This document shows positions 43,487-53,593 of a DNA stretch of 64,000 nucleotides, piece after piece. Position 1 is the stretch's first letter. Each line of letters opens with the position of its first letter. This DNA is from Janthinobacterium sp. TND4EL3 (GTDB lineage: Bacteria > Pseudomonadota > Gammaproteobacteria > Burkholderiales > Burkholderiaceae_D): contig NZ_FTMV01000001.1 in assembly GCF_900156175.1 (NCBI RefSeq), positions 558,001 to 622,000 on the forward strand. Direction: 5' to 3'. Position numbers and translations under genes: made by a program. The notes under the pieces are model-generated. The model made no database searches. It saw only the letters and a program-made list of their open reading frames with translations, and was not told where the DNA came from.

Positions 43487-43920
43487 TAGGTTTCCACCGC
43501 TTCGCTGCGCTGGCCGCTGGCCTTGTCGGCGATGGCCAGCTGGCAGCGGTTGTCGACGACCCTGGCGTCGAAGCGGTAGCGGGCGCCGGGCTGGAAATCC
43601 ATGCGGAAAGTGTGGATCGACGTTTCATTGCCGCCCGTGGCCAGGGTCATATTGCTCAGGCAGCGCACGACGAGGCGGTGGGAGCCGCCGTCGAGCGCGA
43701 TTTCGGGCGCGTCGCTGGCCAGTTTGCTTTTATCGATCAGCAAGATATCGGCATGGCAGACGCCCGGCGTGAGCAAGCCGCAAAAACTCAGCGGCGACGC
43801 ATAGGCTTCGATGACGGCGGGCGTGCCGGGGCCGCGCGGCCCCGCGTAGGGCGGCATGCTGCGGCAGGCTGGCAACAGCGCGGCGAGCAGGATGATGGGT
43901 ATGAGTTTGCGGGCAGGCAT
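43483..43920 (-). CDS. Small putative lipoprotein
   Basis: The 145-residue product begins with a lipoprotein signal (MPARKLIPIILLAALLPAC, Cys19). The rest reads as a beta-rich domain (EIALDGGSHRLVVRCLSNMTLATG, then RMDFQPGARYRFDARVVDN) with an additional Cys pair near the start (FCGLLTPGVC). That is the look of small envelope proteins with a PEGA-like or carboxypeptidase-regulatory-like beta-sandwich. Convergent with the receptor gene; their stop codons overlap. Confidence 0.75.
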   Translation of the reverse strand: MPARKLIPIILLAALLPACRSMPPYAGPRGPGTPAVIEAYASPLSFCGLLTPGVCHADILLIDKSKLASDAPEIALDGGSHRLVVRCLSNMTLATGGNETSIHTFRMDFQPGARYRFDARVVDNRCQLAIADKASGQRSEAVETY

Positions 43921-44013
43921 AGAATCGGTGTGCTGGCGTGCGGCGGGTGCCGCACTGGCCAAGCTTGCCATTATCTATAACTTTTTCCTTGATGCAATTG
44001 TTTTTGTGCCGGA

Positions 44014-44508
44014 TCACGGTGATGCCTGACAGGGTTTGCCAACCGGCAGCGGCTCGGTATCGGCGAGCGCAGCGGGCGCGCGCGATAGATGCCGGTCAAG
44101 TTCATTGCGCACGGCCAGCGCTTCCGCCTGCCTGCCCTGGCGTCGATACAGGTCTATCAGTGCCATGCAGCCGAGGGCGCTCGATTGCCCGCTGCGCTGC
44201 GCGAGGGCGATGGCTTCGCGGAAATGGAATTCGGCAGCATCGTAACGGCAGGCGGCGCTGGCGGCGCGTCCCGCCTGGTGCTGCAGCCTGGCTTGCCAGG
44301 CGATATCGCCATGGCCCAGTTCGACATTCGCGGCCGCGGCCGCGTAGTTGCGCATGGCCCGCGCCCAGTTGCCCTGGCTGGCCGCTTCGCGCGCGAATTG
44401 CTCCTGCTGCGCCGCCGTGCGCAGTTCGATTTGCGTGGAGCAGGCATTGAGCGCGATCAAGATCAGCGGCAGGGCGAGGCAGGAGCGCAAGGGCAGCAGT
44501 GTGGACAT
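44014..44508 (-). CDS. Putative TPR-like lipoprotein
   Basis: The 164-residue product has a lipobox ALNAC (Cys23) and then helical repeats (EAASQGNWARAMRNYAAAAANVE, YDAAEFHFREAIALAQRSGQ, ALIDLYRRQGRQAEALAVRNEL) that fit two or three TPR motifs. Probably anchored in the outer membrane; no specific partner can be named. It is divergent from the asparaginase gene. An in-frame extension 38 codons upstream lacks a signal peptide and is rejected. Confidence 0.75.
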   Translation of the reverse strand: MSTLLPLRSCLALPLILIALNACSTQIELRTAAQQEQFAREAASQGNWARAMRNYAAAAANVELGHGDIAWQARLQHQAGRAASAACRYDAAEFHFREAIALAQRSGQSSALGCMALIDLYRRQGRQAEALAVRNELDRHLSRAPAALADTEPLPVGKPCQASP

Positions 44509-44640
44509 GGCGCCACTGTAGCGCAGAGAAGGGCGCGCACGTTTGCGCTGGACACATGAATTGGGGGATTGGTGCGGCACTGATGACATATAATTTGTAC
44601 ACGACTTTGTTATCTTTGACATATCACCGACAGGAGCACC

Positions 44641-45735
44641 ATGTTTTCACGTAAATTCCATTCCTGTGCACAGCTGATGCTGGCCACCTTGCTGATGGGC
44701 TTTGTCGCCGCCTCCCCGGCGCGCGCGCAGGACGCGGCCGTCAAACTGCCGAATGTGGTGATCCTGGCCACGGGCGGCACCATCGCCGGCAGCGGCGCCG
44801 ACAGCACGACCACCGTCGGCTACACCTCGGCCACCGTGGGCGTCGAGCGCCTGATCGCCGCCGTGCCGGAACTCAAGAAAGTGGCCAACGTGAAAGGCGA
44901 GCAAGTATTCCAGATCGCCAGCGAAAGCATGGGCAACAGCCACTGGCTGACCCTGGCCAAGCGCATCAACGTGCTGCTGGCCTCCGCCGACGTCGACGGC
45001 GTGGTCATCACGCACGGCACCGACACCATCGAGGAAACGGCGTATTTCCTGAACCTCACCGTGAAAAGCCACAAGCCGGTCGTGGTGGTGGGCGCCATGC
45101 GCCCGTCGACGGCCATCTCCGCCGACGGCCCCATCAACCTGTACAACGCCGTGTTGTTGGCTGGCAGCAAGGAAGCCGTCGGCAAGGGCGTGCTGGTGGC
45201 CTTGAACGACCAGATCAACGCGGCGCGCGAAGTCACCAAGACGAACACCTCGACCACGGACACCTTCAAGTCGCCGGAACTGGGCATGCTCGGCTACATC
45301 CAGGGCAGCAAGCCCTTCTTCTACCGCCAGTCGACGCGCAAGCACACGCTGGAGTCGGAATTTGACATCAGCAAGCTCGACGCCTTGCCACAAGTGGACA
45401 TCGTCTATGGTTATGCCAACATGAACCGTGTCGGCATGGACGCCTTCATCGCCGCTGGCGCGAAGGGCATCATCCACGCGGGCGTGGGCGACGGCAGCGT
45501 GGCCGCGCAAATGAAGCCGGCCCTGGTCGAAGCGCGCCAGAAGGGCGTGCTGATCGTGCGTTCGAGCCGCGTGGGCCAGGGCATCGTGGCGCGCAATGGC
45601 GAAGCCAACGACGATGAGCTCGACAGTGTCGTGTCCGACACCCTGAACCCGCAAAAAGCCCGCATCCTGCTGATGCTGGCCTTGACCAAAACCAATAGCA
45701 CGCAAGAAATCCAGCGTATTTTCTACACGTATTGA
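44641..45735 (+). CDS. ansB: L-asparaginase, type II (periplasmic)
   Basis: It hydrolyses L-asparagine to aspartate and ammonia. The 364-residue precursor has a signal peptide to about residue 29 (ASPARA), the nucleophile-threonine motif ATGGTIAGSG near residue 43 and the second motif THGTDTIEETAYFL near 123. High-affinity type II enzymes are secreted like this one; type I enzymes lack the signal. AGGAGC precedes the ATG and TATAAT at 44589 is a plausible -10 element. It stands alone transcriptionally. Confidence 0.93.
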   Translation: MFSRKFHSCAQLMLATLLMGFVAASPARAQDAAVKLPNVVILATGGTIAGSGADSTTTVGYTSATVGVERLIAAVPELKKVANVKGEQVFQIASESMGNSHWLTLAKRINVLLASADVDGVVITHGTDTIEETAYFLNLTVKSHKPVVVVGAMRPSTAISADGPINLYNAVLLAGSKEAVGKGVLVALNDQINAAREVTKTNTSTTDTFKSPELGMLGYIQGSKPFFYRQSTRKHTLESEFDISKLDALPQVDIVYGYANMNRVGMDAFIAAGAKGIIHAGVGDGSVAAQMKPALVEARQKGVLIVRSSRVGQGIVARNGEANDDELDSVVSDTLNPQKARILLMLALTKTNSTQEIQRIFYTY

Positions 45736-45855
45736 TCGTCGCCACGCCGGCCCGGCCACTGCGGCTGGGCTTGGCGGATTTACGCTTGCCCGCTTTGCTG
45801 CCATACTTCGTTTCTGAATAACTTCCTGGCAGAAGTAGCAATACTGCCCCGGCCC

Positions 45856-46707
45856 ATGGCTATCCTGTCCGACATCATTCTGTATCCCATCAAATCCTGC
45901 GCCGGCATCCACCTGCGCGAGGCGGTCCTGACGCGTTCAGGGCTGATGAGCGAGCACGTATTCGACCGCGAATGGATGGTGGTGGACGAACAAGGCCGCT
46001 TCCTGACCCAGCGCGAACATCCGCGCATGGCGCTGATCGTGCCGCGTATCAAGGCCACCACGCTGGAATTGCGCGCACCGGGCATGCTGCGCCTGGAAAT
46101 CGAGCTGGGCTTGCCGCATCCGCAGCATGCGCCCCTGCTGGACGTGCAAGTGTGGGACGATACCGTGCGCGCCTACGACTGCGACGAGGTCACGGCGACC
46201 TGGTTCAGTCAGGCCATCGGCGTGCCATGCCGCCTGGTGCGCTTTCATCCGGACGTGGTGCGCGCCACCAGCAGCAAGTGGACGGCAGGAATTGCCGCAT
46301 CGACCATGTTTGCCGATGGCTACCCGGTGCTGATCGCCGGCAGCGCCTCGCTGGCCGACGTCAATGACAAGCTGCGCGCAGCCGGCCGCGAAGCGTTGCC
46401 GATGAACCGTTTCCGTCCGAACCTCGTCATCGGCGAGATCGGCGCCTTTGAGGAAGACTATGCGGAGTTCCTGCAATTGGGCGCGACGACCTTGAAACCC
46501 GTCAAGCCGTGCTCGCGCTGCCCGATTCCGTCGGTGGACCAGGCCACGGGCGTGCCGGGACCGGACCCGCTCGACGTCATGCAAGCTTACCGCGCCAAGC
46601 CCGAGCTCGACGGCGCCATCTGCTTCGGCATGAATGCGATTGTCACGGATGGCGGCGATGAGCGTATTGTGGTGGGGCAGGAAATCGGTTTCGAACTGGC
46701 ATTTTAA
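45856..46707 (+). CDS. MOSC domain protein (YcbX-like)
   Basis: The 283-residue protein has the N-terminal MOSC beta-barrel (about 1-110: LSDIILYPIKSCAGIHL) and the MOSC domain with the molybdenum-sulfur relay cysteine in KPCSRCPIPSVD (about 217-228). YcbX-type proteins use molybdenum cofactor to reduce N-hydroxylated compounds. No electron-transfer partner domain is fused. The diguanylate cyclase gene follows 34 bases later. Confidence 0.88.
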   Translation: MAILSDIILYPIKSCAGIHLREAVLTRSGLMSEHVFDREWMVVDEQGRFLTQREHPRMALIVPRIKATTLELRAPGMLRLEIELGLPHPQHAPLLDVQVWDDTVRAYDCDEVTATWFSQAIGVPCRLVRFHPDVVRATSSKWTAGIAASTMFADGYPVLIAGSASLADVNDKLRAAGREALPMNRFRPNLVIGEIGAFEEDYAEFLQLGATTLKPVKPCSRCPIPSVDQATGVPGPDPLDVMQAYRAKPELDGAICFGMNAIVTDGGDERIVVGQEIGFELAF

Positions 46708-46741
46708 GCGCGGCGCCCGCACAGAAGGGTTTAAGGTTTCT

Positions 46742-47938
46742 ATGAATCAAGCAATACCGCCAGAGCCGGGCCAGCCGGGGAGCGATGCCGCCGCACCGGC
46801 CCAGCGCATTGCCAGCCTCGAAGCCGAGAATCAGGCCTTGCGCGCGCGCATGGCCTTTCTGCTGGAACAGGTCGAGCGCAACCATGACATCATGTGCCGC
46901 CACCAGGCGTTTGACCTGGAAATCGTCGGTGCGTCCACCTTTCCCGAGCTGATCGGCACCATCTTCCGTACCTTGCCCGTGATTTCCGACCTCGACGGCG
47001 TCACCCTGAGCCTGCTCGACGAGGATGACGATATCGTGCTCGTGATGGAAAAGCTGGGCGTCGATTTCAGCGCTTTTCCGCAGCTGCTGTTCGTGCATGC
47101 CGTGGAGCAACTAGGCTTTGCGCCGCAAGCGCCCGTGACGGAAAGGGAGGCGTGCATGCCGCCGCTGCCGCTGCTGGGGCCGTTCGATGCGGCCGTGCAT
47201 GGCCCCCGTTTTCCGGGCATCGACGCGCCCCTGCGCAGCGTCGCCCTGGTGCCCTTGCTGCGCAACAAGCGCCTGATTGGCAGCCTGAACCTGGCCAGCA
47301 GCGACGTGACCCGTTTTACGCCCGTGCTGGGCACGGATTTCATCAAGCATATGGCCTCCATCATCGCCATTTGCCTGGAAAACGTGATCAGCAATGAAAT
47401 GTTGAAATACATCGGCTTGACCGACTCCCTGACGGGCGTCTACAACCGGCGCTATATCGACCGCCGCCTGCTGGAAGAAATCGCGCGCGCGCGGCGCCAG
47501 AATTATTGCATTTCATGCATGTATATCGACATCGACCATTTCAAGTCGGTCAATGACACGCATGGCCACCAGGGCGGCGATGAAGTGCTGCGCGAAGTGG
47601 CCACGCGCATCCGCACGGAATTGCGCCGTTCCGATGCGCTGGGGCGCTTCGGCGGCGAGGAATTTGTCGTCCTGCTGATCGATGCGGACCTCGACAGCGC
47701 CACGTTCGTGGCCGAACGCATCCGCGCCAGCATTGCCGATACCATGTTCGACTTGCCGGGCAGTACGCAGACGTGGGTCAGCGTGTCGATCGGCGTGGCC
47801 AGCCTGGGCGCGGACGCGGCGCTGCTGCCGATCGAAGCCGTGGCGCAACAGCTGGTGGCGCACGCCGACCAGGCCCTGTACCAGGCCAAGGCGGGCGGGC
47901 GCAACAAGGTCGTCAGCTGGCAGGCGCAGATCGAATAA
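46742..47938 (+). CDS. Diguanylate cyclase with N-terminal GAF-type domain
   Basis: The 398-residue protein has a helical coiled-coil start (about 20-50), a GAF-like domain of the DUF484 type (about 55-215) and a GGDEF domain (about 230-395). The active-site motif is FGGEEF and an inhibitory RxxD site (RRSD) lies five residues before it, so it should make cyclic di-GMP under product control. The start follows TTTCT and has a weak ribosome site. Convergent with the antiporter gene; their stop codons abut. Confidence 0.88.
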   Translation: MNQAIPPEPGQPGSDAAAPAQRIASLEAENQALRARMAFLLEQVERNHDIMCRHQAFDLEIVGASTFPELIGTIFRTLPVISDLDGVTLSLLDEDDDIVLVMEKLGVDFSAFPQLLFVHAVEQLGFAPQAPVTEREACMPPLPLLGPFDAAVHGPRFPGIDAPLRSVALVPLLRNKRLIGSLNLASSDVTRFTPVLGTDFIKHMASIIAICLENVISNEMLKYIGLTDSLTGVYNRRYIDRRLLEEIARARRQNYCISCMYIDIDHFKSVNDTHGHQGGDEVLREVATRIRTELRRSDALGRFGGEEFVVLLIDADLDSATFVAERIRASIADTMFDLPGSTQTWVSVSIGVASLGADAALLPIEAVAQQLVAHADQALYQAKAGGRNKVVSWQAQIE

Positions 47939-49918
47939 TTATTTCAATAGCAATGTTTCCGCCTTGGCTACGGCGTCGGCCGTGCCGCGCAGCACCACCA
48001 CGTCGCCGCTGGCCAGCTGCGTCTCGGGGCTGACATCGAGGCTGCCGCGGCCGCGGCGGATGGCCGTGACAAAGGCGCCGCAGCCGGCCACGTCGATCGC
48101 ACTCAAGGGCAAGTCCACGCAGTGCGCATCCTCGCTGACGGTGACCGTATGCAGGCGTTCCAGCTCGGCATCGTCGCCCGCATCGCTGCTGCCGTGGAAA
48201 TAGCCGCGCAGCGAGGCATAGCGTTCTTCGCGCGCCGCCTGCACGCGGTGCACCACGCGGCGCAGGGGCACGCCCATCATGATCAGCGCGTGCGAAGCGA
48301 GCATCAGGCTGCCTTCCATCAATTCCGGCACCACTTCGGCCGCGCCCGCCTTCTTAAGCTGGTCGAGGTCGCTATCGTCGTGGCTGCGCACGATGACGGG
48401 CAGTGTCGGCGCCATTTCTTTGAGTAAATGCAATAACTTCAGTGCCGACGCGGTATTCGCATACGTGATCACGACGGCGCTGGCCCTGTAGATGCCGGCC
48501 GCGACCAGGCTTTCGCGCCGGCCCGCGTCGCCATACGAGACGTGGGCGCCCGCCAGCTGCGCTTCCTGCACCCGTTCCGGGTCCAGGTCCAGCGCGTGGT
48601 ATTCGATCTTTTCTTCCGCCAGCAGGGTGGCCAGGCTTTGCCCGCTGCGGCCAAAGCCGGCGATCAGCACGTGTTTTTGCGCGGCCATGGTGCGCGTGGC
48701 GATCTTCGTCAGGGCCAGCGACTGCATCATCCAGTCGTTGGCGGCCAGTTTCATGACGATAGCGTCCGACTTGGCGATGAGGAAGGGCGCCACCAGCATC
48801 GACAGCACCATCGAGGCCAGCACCACTTGCACGACGAAGGGGTCCATCAGCTTGATGCCGCCGGCCAGGTTCAGCAGCACGAAGCCGAATTCGCCGGCCT
48901 GCGCCAGCGCCAGGCCCGTGCGCAATGACACGCCCGTCGACGAGCCGAACAGCCGGGCCAGGCCCGCGATCAGGGCGAATTTCAGCAGCACGGGGCCGCA
49001 CAGCAAGAGCAGGACGAGCCACCAGTTGTCGAGCACGACGCGGATATTGAGCAGCATGCCGACGGTGATGAAGAACAGGCCCAGCAGCACGTCGCGGAAC
49101 GGCTTGATGTCTTCCTCCACCTGGTGCTTGAATTCCGTCTCGGAAATGAGCATGCCGGCAACAAACGCCCCCAGGGCCAGCGACAGCCCGGCCCGCTCCG
49201 TGATCCACGCCGCGCCCAGGGTGATCAGCAGCAGGTTGAGCATGAACAACTCCTGCGAACGGCGCTTGGCGACGATGGTCAGCCAGCCGCGCACCATCTT
49301 CTGGCCGATGAACAAGAGCAAAATGAGGACGACCAGGGCCTTGCCGCCGGCCCAGGCGAGGGTTTCGGCCAGGTTGTCCGAATCGCGGGTGAGGGCGGGA
49401 ATGAGGATCAGCAGGGGCACCACGGCCAGGTCCTGGAACAGCAGGATGCCGATGATCTTGCGGCCGTGCTCGCTTTCGAGCTCCAGCCGCTCCGTGAGCA
49501 TTTTCGAGACGATGGCCGTCGACGACATGGCCAGTGCGCCGCCGAGGGCGAACGCGGCTTGCCAGCTCAGGTGGATGTAGGCGGACAGGTAGCGGGCGAC
49601 GAACCAGCCGAAGACGACGGTGGCGACGATGGTGGTAACCACCTGCGCCATGCCCAGCCCGAAGACGATGCGCCGCATGGCAAGAAACTTGGGAAGCGAG
49701 AATTCGAGTCCGATGGAAAACATCAGGAAGACGACGCCGAATTCGGCCAGGGTATGGCTCGCTTCGTTTTCGGCCGCCAGGCCCAGCGCATGGGGGCCGA
49801 TGACGATGCCGACGGCCAGGTAGCCTAGCATGGGCGGCAAGTGCAGCATTCTGAAAGCGACCACGCCCAGCACGGCGCTGCCGAGTAACATCAGGGTCAG
49901 TTCAAGCGAGGAAAACAT
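47939..49918 (-). CDS. CPA2-family cation:proton antiporter (KefB/YbaL-like)
   Basis: The 659-residue protein has about twelve membrane helices (1-390), with the family motifs MLGYLAVGIVIGPHALG and LGAFVAGMLISE. An RCK_N/TrkA-N nucleotide-binding domain (from about 415: VLIAGFGRSGQSLATLLAEE) and a C-terminal TrkA_C-type domain (from about 575: HTVTVSEDAHCVDLPLSAIDV) follow. It probably expels potassium or sodium in exchange for protons. The reading frame continues 368 codons upstream of the chosen ATG, but only antisense to kdsD, so it is cut at FSSLELTLMLLGS. Divergent from kdsD. Confidence 0.9.
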   Translation of the reverse strand: MFSSLELTLMLLGSAVLGVVAFRMLHLPPMLGYLAVGIVIGPHALGLAAENEASHTLAEFGVVFLMFSIGLEFSLPKFLAMRRIVFGLGMAQVVTTIVATVVFGWFVARYLSAYIHLSWQAAFALGGALAMSSTAIVSKMLTERLELESEHGRKIIGILLFQDLAVVPLLILIPALTRDSDNLAETLAWAGGKALVVLILLLFIGQKMVRGWLTIVAKRRSQELFMLNLLLITLGAAWITERAGLSLALGAFVAGMLISETEFKHQVEEDIKPFRDVLLGLFFITVGMLLNIRVVLDNWWLVLLLLCGPVLLKFALIAGLARLFGSSTGVSLRTGLALAQAGEFGFVLLNLAGGIKLMDPFVVQVVLASMVLSMLVAPFLIAKSDAIVMKLAANDWMMQSLALTKIATRTMAAQKHVLIAGFGRSGQSLATLLAEEKIEYHALDLDPERVQEAQLAGAHVSYGDAGRRESLVAAGIYRASAVVITYANTASALKLLHLLKEMAPTLPVIVRSHDDSDLDQLKKAGAAEVVPELMEGSLMLASHALIMMGVPLRRVVHRVQAAREERYASLRGYFHGSSDAGDDAELERLHTVTVSEDAHCVDLPLSAIDVAGCGAFVTAIRRGRGSLDVSPETQLASGDVVVLRGTADAVAKAETLLLK

Positions 49919-50002
49919 GGGTTGCCCGGGGAGCTCAGTGGAAATCGTTGTTTGTTGTGACTGGCAAGTTTTTTGCTTTCCTAATTCGTTTATACTTTGG
50001 GC

Positions 50003-51037
50003 ATGAGTGTAACCCATGAAAAAACAATGCTGAAAGCTTTTGATCGAATTGACATGCAAGCGACCACCGAGCGCGCCGTCGCGCTGGCCCGCACCACCCT
50101 GCAGATCGAGTCCGACGCCATCAACGCCCTGCATGCGCGCCTGGCCACGGACGACAGTGTCGGCCGCGCCGTGGCGCTGTTGCTGCAGTGCAAGGGGCGT
50201 GTCGTCGTCTCCGGCATCGGCAAGTCCGGCCACATCGCGCGCAAGATCGCCGCCACCCTCGCGTCCACCGGCACGCCGGCCATGTTCGTGCATCCGGCCG
50301 AAGCGGCCCATGGCGACCTGGGCATGGTCACGTCGGACGATGCTTTTATTGCCATATCGTATTCGGGCGAGTCGTCCGAACTGATGGCCATCATGCCTGT
50401 CGTCAAGCGCATGGGCGGCGTGCTCATTTCCATGACGGGCAAGCCGAACTCCAGCCTGGCCCAGCTGGCCGACGTGCATCTGGATATTTCTGTTGAGAAA
50501 GAAGCCTGTCCGCTGAACCTGGCCCCGACGGCCAGCACCACCGTTACCCTGGCCCTGGGCGACGCCCTTGCCGTGGCCTTGCTCGACTTGCGCGGCTTCA
50601 AGGAAGAAGATTTTGCCCGCTCGCATCCGGGCGGCGCCCTGGGCCGCCGCCTGCTCACGCACGTGCATGACGTCATGCGCAGCGGCGAACGGGTGCCCAA
50701 GGTGCCCGTGGAAGCCTCGCTGCTGCAGGCGCTGGAAGAAATGACGAAGAAGGGCATGGGCATGACGGCCGTCGTCGATGCGGAGAACCGTCCCGTAGGC
50801 GTGTTTACCGATGGCGACTTGCGCCGCATGTTCGAGCGCGTGCAGGATTTCACGCAAGTGGCCATCCGCGACGTCATGCATGCGCAGCCGCGCAGCATCG
50901 CGCCCGAACGCCTGGCCGTCGATGCCGTGGCCGTGATGGAGCAGTTCCGCATCAACCAGATGCTGGTCGTCGATGCCGACGGCAAGCTGGTGGGCGCGCT
51001 GCATATCCATGATCTGACGCAAGCGAAGGTGATCTGA
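50003..51037 (+). CDS. kdsD: D-arabinose 5-phosphate isomerase
   Basis: First step of Kdo synthesis: ribulose 5-phosphate to arabinose 5-phosphate. The 344 residues comprise a SIS domain (VVVSGIGKSGHIARKIAATLAST and SYSGESSEL) and two CBS repeats (from about 215: RVPKVPVEASLLQALEEM and on). The first gene of the Kdo/LPS-transport operon. The gene begins only a few bases after TATACTT, so either the mRNA is nearly leaderless or translation starts at a later ATG such as 50027. Confidence 0.94.
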   Translation: MSVTHEKTMLKAFDRIDMQATTERAVALARTTLQIESDAINALHARLATDDSVGRAVALLLQCKGRVVVSGIGKSGHIARKIAATLASTGTPAMFVHPAEAAHGDLGMVTSDDAFIAISYSGESSELMAIMPVVKRMGGVLISMTGKPNSSLAQLADVHLDISVEKEACPLNLAPTASTTVTLALGDALAVALLDLRGFKEEDFARSHPGGALGRRLLTHVHDVMRSGERVPKVPVEASLLQALEEMTKKGMGMTAVVDAENRPVGVFTDGDLRRMFERVQDFTQVAIRDVMHAQPRSIAPERLAVDAVAVMEQFRINQMLVVDADGKLVGALHIHDLTQAKVI

Positions 51038-51570
51038 TGGACAGCGTAGCGGACAACCTGGCGCGCGCGGCCAAGGTCAAACTGATGATCTTTGACGTCG
51101 ATGGCGTGCTCACCGACGGCAGCCTGCATTTCGGCCCCGATGGCGAAATGATGAAAACGTTTAATGTGTATGATGGCCTGGGCATCAAGCTGCTGCAGGA
51201 ATCGGGCGTGCAGACGGCCATCATCAGCGCGCGCCGCTCGGCCATCACGGCGCGCCGCGCGCAAGACCTGGGTATTACCCATGTGCACCAGGGCGGTCAC
51301 GACAAACTGACGCCGTTCCTCGAATTGCTGGCGCTGACGGGCTTGACGGAAGAGCAATGCGGCTATATCGGCGACGACGTCATCGATGCGCCCCTTCTGC
51401 GCCGCGTGGGCTTTGCCGTCAGCGTGCCGGGCGGGCGTGCGGAAGCGCAGGGCCTGGCGCACCATGTGACGCAGGCCGGCGGCGGCCGCGGCGCGGTGCG
51501 CGAGATCTGCGAATTCCTGTTGCGTGCACAGGATAACTATGCGCGCGTCATGGCGCCGTTCCTGGAGTGA
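51037..51570 (+). CDS. kdsC: Kdo 8-phosphate phosphatase
   Basis: It removes phosphate from Kdo-8-P. The 177-residue HAD-family protein has the nucleophile motif FDVDGVLTDG at about 19-28, and GYIGDDVIDAPLL as motif III/IV. The ATG overlaps the kdsD stop. No extra domain, as in other small tetrameric KdsC enzymes. Confidence 0.95.
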   Translation: MDSVADNLARAAKVKLMIFDVDGVLTDGSLHFGPDGEMMKTFNVYDGLGIKLLQESGVQTAIISARRSAITARRAQDLGITHVHQGGHDKLTPFLELLALTGLTEEQCGYIGDDVIDAPLLRRVGFAVSVPGGRAEAQGLAHHVTQAGGGRGAVREICEFLLRAQDNYARVMAPFLE

Positions 51571-51615
51571 GGTGCCGTGCCTCGCCGCCAGTGACATTTG
51601 AAAGAGTGAAGCAAT

Positions 51616-52227
51616 ATGCGTAAGCCAGGAGGCGCCCATCGCTGGCGCATGAGTTTTACCGTGCTGGGGGCGGTCGTCGTCGCGCTGGGCAGTTTCTGGC
51701 TGCTCGAAGTGATGAACAAGAATGCCCAGGACATTACCGCCAGCAAGCATTTGAATGAACCCGACTACTTCATCACCAATTTCAGCCTGGTGCGCATGGA
51801 TTTGACGGGCAAACCCAGCTATATCGTGTCCGGCACCAAGCTCACGCATTACCCGGCCGACGATTCGTCCGATATCGACCAGCCTTTCGTGCGCAAGCTC
51901 ACGCCCGACATGCCGCCGATGAACATGAATGCGGAACTGGCGCATATCGACCAGGACAATACCCGGCTGCAACTGCATCGCAAGGTGGTGGTCGACCGCG
52001 TGGCCAGCCCGAAGGCGCAGAACCTGACGGTGAAGACGGAGGCGCTGACGGTGTTTCCGGATGAGGAAAGGATGGAAACGGACGTGCCTGTCGATATCCT
52101 GATGGGCACCTCGCGCATCAACGGCGTGGGCATGAAAGCCAATAACGCCACCGGCGTAGTGGAAGTGCAGCAGGCGCTGCGCATCGTCCTCCCGCCGAAA
52201 CCGCGCCCGGCCGCGGCGGCAAAATGA
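51616..52227 (+). CDS. lptC: LPS export protein LptC
   Basis: Single-pass inner-membrane protein of the LPS transport bridge. The 203 residues begin with a basic stretch and one helix (FTVLGAVVVALGSFWLLEVM), then the periplasmic beta-jellyroll (YFITNFSLVRMDLTGKPSYIVSG, MNAELAHIDQDNTRLQLHRKVVV). Position between kdsC and lptA is diagnostic. Confidence 0.92.
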   Translation: MRKPGGAHRWRMSFTVLGAVVVALGSFWLLEVMNKNAQDITASKHLNEPDYFITNFSLVRMDLTGKPSYIVSGTKLTHYPADDSSDIDQPFVRKLTPDMPPMNMNAELAHIDQDNTRLQLHRKVVVDRVASPKAQNLTVKTEALTVFPDEERMETDVPVDILMGTSRINGVGMKANNATGVVEVQQALRIVLPPKPRPAAAAK

Positions 52228-52252
52228 CAGAATGAAACAAGGAAACCATACT

Positions 52253-52834
52253 ATGAAGAACATCCTGCTGTTGACCTTATTTTCGCTGGCCGTGATGGGC
52301 ACGGCGCATGCCGAGAAGGCCGATTCCGAGAAGGAAGCCGTCATCACGGCCCAGCGCGGGCTGGTCGACGACGTCAAGCAGACGCGCACGCTGACGGGCG
52401 ACGTGGTGCTGGTGAAAGGCACGCTGACCATGAAGGCGGGCCGCGCCCTGATCACGGAAGATCCGCAGGGCTACCAGTTCATCACGTTCTGGGCCGATCC
52501 CGGCAAGCTGGCCACTTTCCGCCAGAAGCGCGACGGCGCGGGCGACCTGTGGGTGGAAGGCGAAGCGGAGCGCGTGGAATACAACAACAAGACGGAAGTC
52601 GTGAAGCTGTTTTCCAAGGCCAAGCTGACGCGTCTGGAAGGCACGAAGCCGACGGACGTGGCCAACGGCGCCTTCATCTCGTATGACAGCCGCAATGAAG
52701 TGTTTACGATGGAAAACTCCGACAGCGGCACCAACGCCCCCGGCGGCGGCAGCGTGCGCATGGTGATCCAGCCGAAGACCAAGGCGCCTGCGGCGGAGAA
52801 AGCGCCGGCGACGCCCGCGCCAGGAAAGAAATAA
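52253..52834 (+). CDS. lptA: LPS transport periplasmic protein LptA
   Basis: It forms the filament that carries LPS across the periplasm. The 193 residues have a signal peptide ([20 protein letters not shown]) and the OstA domain ([22 protein letters not shown] and [19 protein letters not shown]), then a Pro/Ala/Lys-rich tail. AAGGAAACC supports the ATG at 52253; an in-frame ATG seven codons upstream is less likely. Overlaps lptB by one base. Confidence 0.93.
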   Translation: MKNILLLTLFSLAVMGTAHAEKADSEKEAVITAQRGLVDDVKQTRTLTGDVVLVKGTLTMKAGRALITEDPQGYQFITFWADPGKLATFRQKRDGAGDLWVEGEAERVEYNNKTEVVKLFSKAKLTRLEGTKPTDVANGAFISYDSRNEVFTMENSDSGTNAPGGGSVRMVIQPKTKAPAAEKAPATPAPGKK

Positions 52835-53589
52835 TGGACAATACACGTTGCGGCAGTACCCTGATCGTTCGCGGGCTGCAGAAAACCTATGGCAAGCGGC
52901 AAGTCGTGCATGACGTGTCGCTGCAAGTCGAATGCGGCGAAGTAGTGGGCCTGCTGGGCCCGAACGGCGCCGGCAAGACCACCTCGTTCTACATGATCGT
53001 TGGCCTGGTGCCCTCCGACGGCGGCAGCATCGATATCAGCGGCGTGGATATTTCCAGCCTGCCCATCCACCGGCGGGCGCAGATGGGCCTGTCCTACCTG
53101 CCGCAGGAAGCATCCGTGTTCCGCAAGCTGACGGTGGAAGACAATATCCGCGCCGTGCTGGAAATCCAGACCGTCGAAGGCCGCCCGCTGAAGAAGGTCG
53201 AGATCGAGGAGCGCCTGGATAAATTGCTGGCCGACCTGCAGATCGAAAAGCTGCGCGAGAACCAGGCCCTGTCCCTGTCGGGCGGCGAGCGCCGCCGCGT
53301 GGAGATCGCCCGCGCGCTGGCCACCGACCCCCGTTTCGTGCTGCTCGACGAGCCGTTCGCCGGTGTCGACCCGATCGCCGTGATCGAAATCCAGCGCATC
53401 GTGCGTTTCTTGAAGGAGCGCAATATCGGCGTGCTGATTACCGATCATAATGTACGCGAGACGCTCGGTATTTGCGACCGTGCCTACATCATCAACCAGG
53501 GCTCGGTGCTGGCGTCGGGACGCCCCGACGACATCATCGCGAACGAGTCGGTACGCCGGGTCTATCTGGGCGAACACTTCCGCATGTGA
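52834..53589 (+). CDS. lptB: LPS export ABC ATPase LptB
   Basis: ATPase that powers LPS extraction. The 251 residues carry Walker [10 protein letters not shown], a Q-loop in [10 protein letters not shown], signature [15 protein letters not shown], Walker [13 protein letters not shown] and switch His in [10 protein letters not shown]; all are the LptB-specific forms. Separated from rpoN by only four bases. Confidence 0.96.
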   Translation: MDNTRCGSTLIVRGLQKTYGKRQVVHDVSLQVECGEVVGLLGPNGAGKTTSFYMIVGLVPSDGGSIDISGVDISSLPIHRRAQMGLSYLPQEASVFRKLTVEDNIRAVLEIQTVEGRPLKKVEIEERLDKLLADLQIEKLRENQALSLSGGERRRVEIARALATDPRFVLLDEPFAGVDPIAVIEIQRIVRFLKERNIGVLITDHNVRETLGICDRAYIINQGSVLASGRPDDIIANESVRRVYLGEHFRM

Positions 53590-53593
53590 GCCA

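Noticed and set aside
49990-52455. Very long minus-strand frame opposite kdsD-kdsC-lptC and the in-frame N-terminal extension of the antiporter
   Set aside because: Antisense to well-supported operon genes; antiporter begins properly at 49918.
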